From assembly GCF_034119425.1 (NCBI RefSeq), contig NZ_JAWUEL010000004.1:1-64000 (forward strand): 64,000 nucleotides of DNA, read 5' to 3'. Shown here piece by piece: positions 43,752-53,100 of the stretch (position 1 is its first letter; each line of letters begins with the position of its first letter). The DNA comes from Actinotignum schaalii_C (GTDB taxonomy: Bacteria; Actinomycetota; Actinomycetes; Actinomycetales; Actinomycetaceae). A program made the position numbers and the translations under genes. The notes beneath the pieces are model-generated. The model was not told where the DNA came from, searched no databases, and worked only from the letters and a program-made list of their open reading frames with translations.

Positions 43752-44834
43752 ATGGATCTCTCCGCTGTCGTCATCCTGGCTGCTGGCCAGGGAACTCGCA
43801 TGAAATCAGCCACCCCGAAACTTTTGCATGAGGTGTGCGGCCGCACGCTGCTCGGGCATGCCATCACCGCTGCCCGCAGCTTGAATCCCCAGCATATTGT
43901 TGTGGTGGTGCGCCACGAGCGGGAGCGGGTGGCCGCACATGCTCGTGAGCTGGACGATTCCGTTATTATTGCCGACCAGGATGAGATCAAGGGCACCGGC
44001 CGCGCGGTGTGGTGCGGGATGGAAGCCCTGGGAGCCGATGTGACCGGCCCGGTTCTCGTTATGGCCGGGGATACCCCGCTTTTGGGTGGGGAGATTCTCG
44101 GGGAGCTTGCGCGCGCCCACGGGAACGGTGCCGATAAGAACGACGCCGCCGCTACCGCCCCGGCGCTTTCCGCCAGTCCCGCTGTCACCGTGCTGAGTGC
44201 TCGGGTTCCCGACCCGGCTGGCTACGGGCGGATTGTGCGCGATGGGGAGGGAACCATCTGCGCCGTCGTAGAAGATAGAGACGCAAGTGCGCAGCAGCGT
44301 ACCATCAACGAAATCAATACCTCCACGTATATTTTCGATGCTGCGTTTTTGCGCGAGGCACTGGCAACTCTGGGCACGGATAACGCCCAGGGGGAAATGT
44401 ACCTGACCGATGTGGTAGCGCGTGCCTATCAGCTCGGCGCTGGGGTCGGTTCCTATGTGAGCAGTGATTACTTGGCTGCGGAAGGTGCGAATGACCTTGT
44501 CCAGCTGGCGGCGCTGCGCCGCGAAATGAATCGGCGCATCGGGGAACGGTGGATGCGCAGCGGGGTGAGCATTATTGATCCGGCCACGGCGTGGATTGAT
44601 GTCCAGGTGGAGTTGGAGCCGGATTGCGTCGTCGAGCCCCATACTATTTTGCGCGGATGCACGCGGGTGGCGCGGTTCGGGCACGTGGGGCCCGGGGAAC
44701 TGAGCGATGTCATCGTGGAAGAAGGCGCGCGGGCGCGGCATGTGTACCTGCGCGATTGCCTCATCCCAGCCGGGAAATGCGCCCGGCACGCGGTGGCGCT
44801 CGGGGAAGCCGCCCAGCACCGCTGTGGCGGGTAA
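43752..44834 (+). CDS. glmU: GlmU-like uridylyltransferase lacking the acetyltransferase domain
   Basis: The N-terminal pyrophosphorylase domain is intact: VVILAAGQGTRMKSATPKLLH (residues 5-25), DQDEIKGTGRAVWCGME, MAGDTPLL, and the NEINTSTYIFD and MYLTDVVARA segments. It would make UDP-GlcNAc from UTP and GlcNAc-1-P. GlmU is normally about 450-490 aa; this one ends at 360, shortly after the start of the left-handed beta-helix (DCVVEPHTILRGCTRV...). The last 30 residues do not look like helix coils, and the acetyl-CoA site and catalytic His are absent. No continuation is visible in the other frames of the 110 bp before prs. ATG 43752 is chosen over ATG 43710 on homology. An Ala-rich insert (KNDAAATAPALSASP) lies near residue 140. 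Confidence 0.88.
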   Translation: MDLSAVVILAAGQGTRMKSATPKLLHEVCGRTLLGHAITAARSLNPQHIVVVVRHERERVAAHARELDDSVIIADQDEIKGTGRAVWCGMEALGADVTGPVLVMAGDTPLLGGEILGELARAHGNGADKNDAAATAPALSASPAVTVLSARVPDPAGYGRIVRDGEGTICAVVEDRDASAQQRTINEINTSTYIFDAAFLREALATLGTDNAQGEMYLTDVVARAYQLGAGVGSYVSSDYLAAEGANDLVQLAALRREMNRRIGERWMRSGVSIIDPATAWIDVQVELEPDCVVEPHTILRGCTRVARFGHVGPGELSDVIVEEGARARHVYLRDCLIPAGKCARHAVALGEAAQHRCGG

Positions 44835-44943
44835 ACACTGTTCTGGCGGTAAACGCCGTTTACCAGGTAGCGGGTAGCGCCGCGATCACATAAGCTGACA
44901 ACGTCGAAAAACCCAAGCAGGCGAAACACATCGGGGGAGCACA

Positions 44944-45927
44944 ATGAGCACGGGAATGCGGGTATCGAACGATAAGCGGCTGGTCCTAGCCACGGGCCGC
45001 GCTTATCCGGAGCTGGCGGAGGAGGTGGCACGCTGCCTCCATATCAGCATGCTGCCCACCACCATCTACGATTTCGCAAATTCAGAAATTTACATCCGCT
45101 ATGAGGAGTCAATCCGCGGGGCGGATGTTTTTATTATGCAGGCCTTCAGCAGCCCCATTAATAAATGGCTGATGGAGACGCTGCTCATGGTGGATGCCGC
45201 CAAACGTGCCTCGGCCAAGCGCATCACCGTGGTGGCACCGTACTACCCCTACGCCCGCCAGGATAAGAAGCATAAGGGCCGCGAACCGATTTCCGCGCGA
45301 CTGGTGGCTGATCTGCTCAAGACGGCCGGCGCGAACCGCATTATGAGCGTGGATTTGCACGCCGCGCAGAGCCAGGGTTTCTTCGATGGGCCGGTGGACC
45401 ATCTGTGGGCGATGCCCACCCTGGTCGAATACGTCCGCTCGATTATTACCGGCGACGACGCCGTTATGGTCTCACCCGATGCCGGCCGTATTAAGGTGGC
45501 TGAGCAGTGGTCTTCGCGCCTGGGCGGAATTCCGCTGGCTTTTGTGCATAAGACCCGCAATATTGAGAAAGCCAATTCCGCGAAGGCCAACCGCGTGGTT
45601 GGTGATGTGGCAGGCAAAACCGCCATTATTGTCGATGACATGATCGATACCGCCGGTACGCTGGTCGGCGCGATTCGCGTGGTTAAGGATGCCGGCGCGA
45701 AGGACGTTATCGTGGCGGCCACCCACGCGCTGCTTTCCGGGGAAGCGGTGGAGCGGCTTTCGAACGCTCCGATTCGCGAACTCGTGGTGACCGACACCGT
45801 GCCGATTCCCGATGAAAAGCGTTTCAAGGGCTTGACGGTGCTTTCGATTGCCCCCACCCTGGCCCGCGCCATTGACGAAGTCTTCGAGGACGGCTCGGTG
45901 ACCTCGCTATTTGACGGCGCGTACTAA
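44944..45927 (+). CDS. prs: Ribose-phosphate diphosphokinase
   Basis: This 327-aa enzyme makes PRPP from ribose-5-phosphate and ATP for nucleotide, His and Trp synthesis. The ATP/flexible-loop region RQDKKHKGREPISARLVADLL and the PRPP-binding signature AIIVDDMIDTAGTLVGAI are both visible. VDLHAAQSQGFFDGPVDHL is conserved. Its position directly after glmU is the common actinobacterial arrangement. A small inverted repeat GGTAAAC-gcc-GTTTACC precedes it. Confidence 0.95.
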   Translation: MSTGMRVSNDKRLVLATGRAYPELAEEVARCLHISMLPTTIYDFANSEIYIRYEESIRGADVFIMQAFSSPINKWLMETLLMVDAAKRASAKRITVVAPYYPYARQDKKHKGREPISARLVADLLKTAGANRIMSVDLHAAQSQGFFDGPVDHLWAMPTLVEYVRSIITGDDAVMVSPDAGRIKVAEQWSSRLGGIPLAFVHKTRNIEKANSAKANRVVGDVAGKTAIIVDDMIDTAGTLVGAIRVVKDAGAKDVIVAATHALLSGEAVERLSNAPIRELVVTDTVPIPDEKRFKGLTVLSIAPTLARAIDEVFEDGSVTSLFDGAY

Positions 45928-45929
45928 AG

Positions 45930-45944
45930 GTGAGGTAGCCTCAC
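45930..45944 (+). promoter_or_regulatory. Palindrome upstream of the TauE-type gene
   Basis: GTGAGG-tag-CCTCAC is a perfect 15-bp palindrome directly after the prs stop. It somewhat resembles DtxR/Zur-class operators but does not match a consensus I know. Confidence 0.3.
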
Positions 45945-45946
45945 GA

Positions 45947-45983
45947 GGAGGCGCTGGTGCGCTTTGAGCGCGCCGGCGCCTCC
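45947..45983 (+). terminator. Terminator after prs
   Basis: GGAGGCGC (45947-45954) pairs with GCGCCTCC (45976-45983), with inner GCGC/GCGC pairing. A moderately T-rich ATTGTTGTGG follows. Confidence 0.6.
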
Positions 45984-46085
45984 ATTGTTGTGGTGGTAGG
46001 CCAGTACTTTCTGGCGCCGGGAAGCCAGAACTCAATGTGGTGAGGAAGTCGGCATTCTTTGCGGCTAGGAAAGAAGGTAACGCAC

Positions 46086-46850
46086 GTGGTGGTCACATCG
46101 ACTTGGGCGCTGTCCGTACTTGTCTTCGCTACCGGCCTGCTTGGGGGCATCGTGGGGTACCTGACCGGGGTGGCCTCGCTGGTTACCTACCCGGCGCTGC
46201 TCGCTCTCGGATTCCCACCGATTACCGCCAATGTCACGAACGCGATCAATAATTTCGGGAGCAGCTTGGGGTCGGTACTCACCGGGTGGCGATCCATGCG
46301 AGCAGTGCGGGCCTATCCGTTGTGGCCGCAGATGTTTATCAGCGCGGTGGGCGGAGCTATCGGCGCGGTGCTACTGCTGGCTTTCGATCCGAAAGTTTTC
46401 GAGTTCGTGGTGCCCTGGCTGGTGCTCATCGCTACCCTCTGCACATTGATCGGCCCCTACCTGGAGCGCCGCGGCATCCACATGAATGTTCCGGTTCCCA
46501 CCTTCCTGGTGCTGGTGGGAGTGCTGGGCGTGTACGGAGGTTATTTCGGCGCGGCCTCCGCGGTTGTTTATCTTGGCATCGCCGCGATCCTCACCCCGAT
46601 GACCACCCACGAAGCACTGCTGCTCAAATCCCCGGTACTGGGCTGCGCCAATCTCACGGCCCTGCTCTTTTTCATCTGGTCCGGGGAAGTGGATTACGCG
46701 GCGGCGCTGACCATGATGCTCGGCGGGTTGCTGGGCGGGATGGTCGGCCCGCACCTTCAGCGTTTCCTCCCCGGAGGTGTGGTGCGCTGGCTAGTCGGCA
46801 TATTCGGAACCGCGCTCGCGGTTTGGCTGTTACTGCGCGCATGGGGGTAG
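46086..46850 (+). CDS. TauE/SafE-family membrane transporter (DUF81)
   Basis: This 254-aa protein has about eight TM helices and the duplicated TauE/SafE pattern: VFATGLLGGIVGYLTGVASLVTYPALLALGFPP with ANVTNAINNFGSSLGSV in the first half, then GVYGGYFGAASAVVYLGIAA and LLKSPVLGCANLTALLFFI in the second. These proteins export sulfite, sulfoacetate or similar anions. GTG 46086 is preferred to TTG 46059 because AAGAAGG lies 8 nt upstream of it. No sulfur-metabolism neighbours help assign the substrate. Confidence 0.85.
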   Translation: MVVTSTWALSVLVFATGLLGGIVGYLTGVASLVTYPALLALGFPPITANVTNAINNFGSSLGSVLTGWRSMRAVRAYPLWPQMFISAVGGAIGAVLLLAFDPKVFEFVVPWLVLIATLCTLIGPYLERRGIHMNVPVPTFLVLVGVLGVYGGYFGAASAVVYLGIAAILTPMTTHEALLLKSPVLGCANLTALLFFIWSGEVDYAAALTMMLGGLLGGMVGPHLQRFLPGGVVRWLVGIFGTALAVWLLLRAWG

Positions 46851-46954
46851 GGCGGCGCGGCGAGGTAGACGGCATTGAGCAAGCCCTATAAGAATGTGCG
46901 CGGCTGCCGTAATTCCTGGTCGGCCACCTACTCAGTTACTTACCCTCTACCGGC

Positions 46955-48002
46955 TCATTCCCTCACCCGCCACCCGCGCTGGCGGAATGCCTCGGCCAGG
47001 CGAGCGGTTGCTGGAACTTCGCCGCTCGTGATGCGCGGAAGCACGGGCTTGCCCGGGTTGAACATCATGCGGACGAGCCGCCGGGGAAGGCGGAGATCCG
47101 GGTGGAAAACCTGTAGTTCGATCCAGCCGTAACTGGTGCGGAGCTCGCGCCGCTGGCGATCCTTGACCTGCTGAGAGGCGTCTCGGTGAGGTGCGCCGTC
47201 GTACTCCACAATGATGCGCTGCTCCTCGAAGAGCATATCGGGCTGGCCGAGCGAGCGCCCGTCCGGGGCGAGAAGCCGCTGGTTAAGGCACGGCTCCGGG
47301 AATCCCGCCATGGCAATAATGAGCCGCAGCAGAGTCTCCATTGGCGAATCCACGCCCACCCGCGCCCAGGCCAGCGCCGCGCGAAAGTGTGCCACAAAAT
47401 TCCAGCTCGGGTGTTCGGCCAGGAATATTTCCAAGCCCTCGCGGGTGGCGTAGGGCGCCGACCTCCCCTCGAAGCGCCGGCGAGGAATGCGCAGGAGCGC
47501 GTCGATTGCCGCAATGAGCTGGTAAAACGATAGATCCGGCACGCTCGCCAGCACTGCCCGCGGCCGCGACGCAATGCGCAGGTTCCCGCCGGGCGTGCGG
47601 ATCGTTTCTATGTCGCTGTCCAGCAGCTGCGTGCGATCCCAGCGGATAAGGGGGTGGGAATGTGGGTAGTTTTTTTGAAGGGGATGAGAGGTTTACCGGT
47701 TTAGAGCTGTCCCATGTCACTAGACGAGGTGGTAGTGGTAATCCCCAAAGGCGCACTGCGGAGCTCCCTGTTACCACGCTTGTAGGAAATCTATGAAGGA
47801 GAGCAAGAAGAACGTCGACTTCCGTTATGTCACGTTTGGTGTCCCGATAAATTCCGGGTGCTAGCCGCTCGAAACGCCGATGTCTGGTGAAGGACCTAGG
47901 TAACCCAAGCTTATCGAGCTGCGGGAGACTAAAGATGGGAGGATGTAGTGGAAGATCTCGGATTCGTTTGCTCATGGGGTGAGTATTGAGCCTCACGGTC
48001 AT
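46955..48002 (-). pseudogene. DUF559-domain protein split by a frameshift at an A7 tract
   Basis: Two frames together give one protein of about 348 aa. The N-terminal part (from ATG 48002 or 47975, MSKRIRDLPLHPPIF) has an AbiEi-antitoxin-like layout with RHRRFERLAPGIYR and TSVVTGSSAVRLWGLPLP. The C-terminal part continues in another frame with IRWDRTQLLDSDIETIRTPG, PDLSFYQLIAAIDALL and a DUF559 nuclease-like domain (QPDMLFEEQRIIVEYDGAPH, HPDLRLPRRLVRMMF). The frames meet at seven T on the + strand (47670-47676); six would restore the frame. Full-length proteins of this kind are common in actinobacteria and their role is unknown. It is either a decaying gene or a slippage-prone one. Confidence 0.75.
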
Positions 48003-48106
48003 TTGGGCAAGGTGCTATCCACAGGAACAAGAGGTTATCCACAAGCGAAAGCCGACCGGGAATCGCTTGAAGGTGCCGCTAGCGTGCCTCCACAGGTGCG
48101 CCAAAA

Positions 48107-48197
48107 CAAAATGTACGTGGGTGACAGTTTTTCGGCGTTTTAATGTCCAGGATGTACATTTTGTGGGTCTTAAGGTTCAAAATGCACGTTTTGTGGG
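48107..48197 (+). repeat. Dispersed repeat family B, copy 2
   Basis: Perfect 11-bp inverted arms ACAAAATGTAC (48105-48115) and GTACATTTTGT (48153-48163) enclose GTGGGTGACAGTTTTT. A smaller CAAAA...TTTTG fold follows. It matches 18777-18861 at roughly 80%. Confidence 0.7.
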
Positions 48198-48458
48198 TGG
48201 GAAAGGGTGGTACGACGACGGCGCCAGCTGGCGGGGCGGATTCTAGCGAGGCGGATGGTGTGGCAACGTGGGCATTCCGGGGTTGAGCAGCCCGTGACGG
48301 CGTGGCTGCGTGCGTATGCCCAGGTCAGGCGGGTGTGAGTGCGTTGCGGTGAGTCGAGGTTTTTGGGCGCGGGTCGCGGGTGTGCCAGTGGGTGTGCCAG
48401 TGGAGCGGGCTGGCGGTGAGGCGCTGGTAGGGCAGGAAGGGCACGGGGTATGTGAGGA

Positions 48459-48485
48459 GCGGCAAAAAACTTTGTTTTTTGCCGC
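48459..48485. terminator. Perfect 12-bp hairpin GCGGCAAAAAAC / GTTTTTTGCCGC
   Basis: The arms 48459-48470 and 48474-48485 flank a TTT loop. The A6/T6 runs sit inside the stem. It may be a bidirectional terminator shielding rplY, or a cruciform or protein-binding site. Confidence 0.4.
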
Positions 48486-48747
48486 CGTCGCCCTAAAATT
48501 GACGGCGTTGCTTCGGCGAGGGAGGGAGCTCGAAGCGCGGAATCACCTGGTGAACCTGCGGGCAGGGGAGCTGGGAACGGGATCCGCGCTCGCGAACTTT
48601 TCCGTTATCGACGCGGCAGGCGCTCCTTCGGGTGGCCTGCTTTACGAGGCCACCACCCGGCGCGGTCTGCGCGCCTCGGGTGTTCATATTGACAATATCT
48701 AGGTCAGCCCGTCATTCGGGTGACCGGTAATACAACGAAGGAGAATC

Positions 48748-49389
48748 ATGGCTATTGATGCTGCCAAGCTGACTGCCGAAACCCGTGATGAATTTGGCAA
48801 GGGTGCGGCTCGCCGCCTGCGCCGCGATGGGCGCGTTCCCGCGGTGCTTTACGGGCACGGGATTGAGCCGGTGCACGTGCACCTGGATGCGCACGACATG
48901 TTCCTCGCGGTCAAGGGCAATCCGAATGCCCTGGTCAGCCTTACTATTGATGGTGAATTGAGCCTCGCGCTGGTCAAGGACATTCAGCGCAATCCGCTCT
49001 CGCGCTCCATTGAGCACGTTGACTTCCTGCGCGTCAAGCGCGATGAAAAGGTCGAGGTTGAAATTCCGGTGGTCGTTGTGGGCGAACCGGCTCCGGGCCT
49101 TATCAACACCCTCGAACTCCTCAATATTCTGGTGTCTGCCCCGGCAATCGATATTCCGGAATCCATCGAGGTCAACGTCGAAGGTCTCGAAGATGGCGCA
49201 CGTATCACCGTTGCGGACCTCAAGCTTCCCGAGGATGTGGAAGCCCTGGTTGACGGTGAAGAAATCGTCTCCCTGGTCATGGAGCCTCAGGTTGATAAGG
49301 CGCTGGAAGAAGCCGATGCCGCTATGGCCGAAGCTCAGGCAGAAGAAGCAGCCGAAGAAGCGGCAGCTTCCGAAGGTGCCGGCGAGTAA
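48748..49389 (+). CDS. rplY: 50S ribosomal protein L25/general stress protein Ctc
   Basis: This 213-aa protein binds 5S rRNA. The L25 domain (DEFGKGAARRLRRDGRVPAV and VLYGHGIEPVHVHLD) is followed by the TL5/Ctc beta domain (VEVEIPVVVVGEPAPGLI) and an Ala/Glu-rich acidic tail (EEAAEEAAASEGAGE). GAAGGAGA precedes ATG 48748. pth follows, the usual pair. Confidence 0.95.
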   Translation: MAIDAAKLTAETRDEFGKGAARRLRRDGRVPAVLYGHGIEPVHVHLDAHDMFLAVKGNPNALVSLTIDGELSLALVKDIQRNPLSRSIEHVDFLRVKRDEKVEVEIPVVVVGEPAPGLINTLELLNILVSAPAIDIPESIEVNVEGLEDGARITVADLKLPEDVEALVDGEEIVSLVMEPQVDKALEEADAAMAEAQAEEAAEEAAASEGAGE

Positions 49390-49424
49390 ATCAGCAATGC
49401 ACCCCACTCGCCACGAGTGACTTT

Positions 49425-49479
49425 CACGCGGCCGCGGACGCAATGTCCGCGGCCGCGTGCCATGTCGGCGTCGTCGTAA
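49425..49479 (+). terminator. Putative terminator after rplY: 15-bp hairpin, then GTCGTCGTAA
   Basis: The stem 49425-49439 pairs perfectly with 49445-49459 around a 5-nt loop. GTCGTCGTAA lies at 49470-49479, 10 nt after the stem. The distance is larger than in the other examples. Confidence 0.6.
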
Positions 49480-49551
49480 AAAATACGAGGCACGCAGGAA
49501 CGCAACAATCTCGGGTAAGCGGGTACGGTTGAAGATGCACAGGAGGAACGC

Positions 49552-50139
49552 ATGTACGCTGTTGTTGGATTAGGTAATCCCGGTGCTACCTATGCCGGAA
49601 CTCGCCACAATTGTGGGTATATGGTGGTGGCGGAGCTTGCCGCGCGCTGCGGGGGGCAGTTGCGCTCGCACGGCGCCACCCAGACGAACCAGCTTTCCGC
49701 GCGGGTGGGGGTGATGCCCGGGCAGGCCGGTGAGCAGGTCATTCTTGCCACGTGCCAGTGCTATATGAATACCTCGGGAGGGCCGGTGAGCTCGCTGCTG
49801 CGCTATTACGACTGCCCGGTGGAGAACCTTATTGTGGTTCACGATGAACTTGATCTTCCTTTCGGAACGCTGCGTCTCAAGCGCGGCGGGGGCGAAGGCG
49901 GGCATAACGGGCTCAAGTCGATTTCGCAGTCCACGGGCTCGAAGGATTATATTCGGCTGCGCTTCGGCATCGGCCGGCCGCCCGGGCGCCAGGACCCTTC
50001 CGATTTTGTGCTGCGCCCTTTTAGTTCGGCGGAGCGCAAGGAGCTTGACGTGCTCATCGCACAGGCCGCGGACGCCGTGGAGGATGTGCTACGTAACGGG
50101 CTGGAAAGCGCCACGATGCGTTTGCATACGAAGCATTAG
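49552..50139 (+). CDS. pth: Peptidyl-tRNA hydrolase
   Basis: This 195-aa enzyme recycles tRNA from stalled peptidyl-tRNA. VVGLGNPGATYAGTRHNCGYM contains the conserved Asn (GLGNPG) and catalytic His (TRHN). CYMNTSGGPVSSLLRYY, VVHDELDLPFGTLRLKRGGG and GGHNGLKSI are diagnostic. AGGAGGAA stands just before ATG 49552. Confidence 0.96.
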   Translation: MYAVVGLGNPGATYAGTRHNCGYMVVAELAARCGGQLRSHGATQTNQLSARVGVMPGQAGEQVILATCQCYMNTSGGPVSSLLRYYDCPVENLIVVHDELDLPFGTLRLKRGGGEGGHNGLKSISQSTGSKDYIRLRFGIGRPPGRQDPSDFVLRPFSSAERKELDVLIAQAADAVEDVLRNGLESATMRLHTKH

Positions 50140-50198
50140 CCGGTGGCGCCGAGCGTGAACCAAAACCCCAGAAGGACGAGGAAGGAAACGAGCGTCCC

Positions 50199-53100
50199 GT
50201 GCAATTAGAATCCTTGCTGCCGCTCATCGGCGCCGATCCCGCTCTGAGTGGCGCCGCCGCTTCGACCGCTACTCGCCTGGATATTCCGATGCCGCGCGGG
50301 GTGGTGCCCCCGGCCCTGGCCTACCTTACGCACGGCGGTGATTCGGTAACCGGCCCCGCCGCATCGCATCCCCTCCACGTGGCCATTACCGCGTCGGGGC
50401 GGGAGGCCGAAATCCTCGAGGGCGCGATGCGCGCGTACCTCCCGGCCGAGCAGATCGCGGTATTCCCCTCCTGGGAAACGCTCCCGCACGAGCGCCTGTC
50501 CCCGCGTTCGGATACGGTGGCCCGCCGCCTGCTCACCCTGCGCCGCCTGGCCCATCCGGAAGAATTCGAGCCGCTGCGCCTGCTCATTATGCCGGTGCGG
50601 GCGCTGCTCCAGCCCATTACCCGCGGGCTGGGTGATCTGGCGCCCGTGCGCATCCGCCTCCATGAGGATGCCCCCATGGAGGAGGTGGAAAACGCGCTGG
50701 TGAACGCTGCTTACACCCGGGTTGATATAGTGGAACGCCGCGGCCAATTCGCGGTGCGCGGCGGAATTCTGGACGTTTTCCCGCCCACGGAACGCCATCC
50801 GATCCGCGTGGAATTCTTCGGAGATACCGTGGACGAAATCCGCACTTTCTCCGTGGGCGACCAACGTTCCATGGAGGAACGCGAGGAGCTCTACGCCCCG
50901 CCCTGCCGCGAAATTCTCCTCACCGAATCGGTGCGTACCCGCGCCCGCGCGCTCATCAGCGAGCTGCCCGGCGCCACCGATATGCTCGACAAAATCGCCG
51001 CTGGCATCGCCCCGGAGGGCATGGAGTCCCTCACGCCGGTGCTCGTGGACGGCATGGACGCCGTGGTGGATGTGCTTCCCGCCACCGCCCGCCTCCTCAT
51101 TATCGAGCCGGAGCGCGTGGACCAGCGCGCCGAGTCGCTGATTGCCACCACGGAGGAATTCCTGGCGGCGGCCTGGAGCGCGGCGGCGGCCGGGGGTACG
51201 CCGCCGGTTCAGGCCAATGCGGCGAGTTTCGCGAGCGTCACGGCCACCCGGGCGGAAGCGCTGAAACGCGGCCAGGCCTGGTGGACGCTCGGCGGCTTTT
51301 CCGGAAACGTCGCCTCCACTGGAGGCACCACCAAGAACGACGACGCCGGCGCCGCTGTCGCGGCGCGCGAACCGCGCAAATTCCTCGGGAAAGTTGATGA
51401 GGCTCTCGCCGCTATCGGGGAGCAGGCACGGCGCGGGGTGCGGCAGGTGCTGGTGGTGGACGGGCCGGGCTTGGCGCGCCGCTACGCGGAACAGCTCGGT
51501 GAGCTGGGCGTTCCCGCCAGCGCGGTAGCGGAGCTCCCCGCGCATTTCGAGTCCGGGGTGGTTTACGTGGTGGCCGCGCCCATCGCCGAGGGTTTCGTTA
51601 TGGAAGGCCAGCAGCTCGGGGTGTACGCGGGCGCGGATCTGACCGGGCGGGGCGGTTCTTCCACCCGGGATATGCGCACGCTGCCCAAGCGGCGCCGCAA
51701 GAATGCCGTTGATCCGCTGTCTCTTACTCCCGGGGATTTTGTGGTGCATGATCGCCACGGGGTGGGCCGTTTCGTGCGGATGGAAAAGCGCGCGATTGGC
51801 GGTAAAGGCGGGCAGCGCGAATATATTGTGCTGGAGTACGCGCCGTCGCGGCGCGGTGGGCCGCCCGATCAGCTTTGGGTGCCCACCGATCAACTTGACC
51901 AGGTCTCGAAGTATTCGGGCGGCGAATCCCCGAGCCTCAATAAAATGGGCGGGGCCGATTGGGAGAAAACGAAGTCGAAGGCCCGGGCTGCCACCCGCAA
52001 AATTGCTTCCGAGCTTATTCGTCTCTACGCGCAGCGCATGGCAACTCCGGGTATCGCATTTTCGCCGGATACTCCCTGGCAGCGCGAGCTCGAGGACGCT
52101 TTCGCCTACGTGGAAACCCCCGATCAGCTGCACACCATTGACGAAGTGAAAGCCGATATGGAAAAGCCGGTTCCCATGGATCGCCTTATTTCCGGGGATG
52201 TGGGCTACGGCAAAACAGAGATTGCGGTGCGAGCGGCTTTCAAGGCGGTGCAGGATGGCCGCCAGGTGGCGGTTCTGGTGCCGACCACCCTGCTGGTGGA
52301 GCAGCATCGGGAGACTTTCGAGGAACGCTACGCCGGTTTCCCGGTGCGGGTGGCGGCGCTTTCGCGTTTCCAGAGCCCGCGCGAATCGGAGGAGGTCATT
52401 TCCGGGCTCGCCGCTGGCAGTATTGATGTGGTGATCGGCACCCACCGCCTGCTCACGGGAAATGTGCGTTTCAAAGCCCTCGGCCTGGTGGTGATTGACG
52501 AGGAGCAGCGTTTCGGCGTCGAACATAAAGAGACGCTCAAGCAGATGTACCCGAATATCGATGTGCTCTCGATGTCGGCCACCCCGATTCCGCGCACGCT
52601 GGAAATGGCGGTCACGGGAGTGCGGGAAATGTCCACCCTGGCCACTCCGCCCGAGGAACGCCACCCGATTCTCACCTACGTGGGTGCGCGGGAAAATCGC
52701 CAGATCAGCGCCGCGATTCGCCGCGAGTTGCTGCGCGACGGCCAGGTTTTTTACGTGCATAACCGGGTGGGGGATATGGGCCGGGTGGCCGCGCAGCTCG
52801 GCGAGCTGGTGCCCGAGGCGCGCATCGCCGTCGCCCACGGAAAAATGAGCGAACGCGATCTGGAAAATGTTATTCAGAATTTCTGGGATCACGAGATAGA
52901 CGTCCTCATCTGCACCACCATCGTGGAAACGGGCCTCGATATTTCCAATGCGAATACGCTCATTGTGGATAATGCCGATAAGCTCGGGCTTTCCCAGCTC
53001 CACCAGCTGCGCGGGCGCGTGGGCCGCGGGCGCGAGCGTGCCTACGCGTATTTCCTTTATGATCCGGATCGCGCGCTCACGGAAACGTCCCTGGAACGCC

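Larger units (their letters stand above)
48003..48747. other. 745-bp intergenic region with repeats and a hairpin
   Basis: It contains repeat family B copy 2, a minus-oriented GTCGTCGTAC next to a CGCCAGCTGGCG palindrome (48210-48231) and the A6/T6 hairpin at 48459. A 130-codon open frame (48310-48702) has no ribosome site or recognisable protein character and is not called. Confidence 0.55.

Noticed and set aside
48310..48702. 130-codon open frame before rplY
   Set aside because: No ribosome site; Arg/Gly/Val-rich composition typical of random GC-rich frames; crosses the A6/T6 hairpin.
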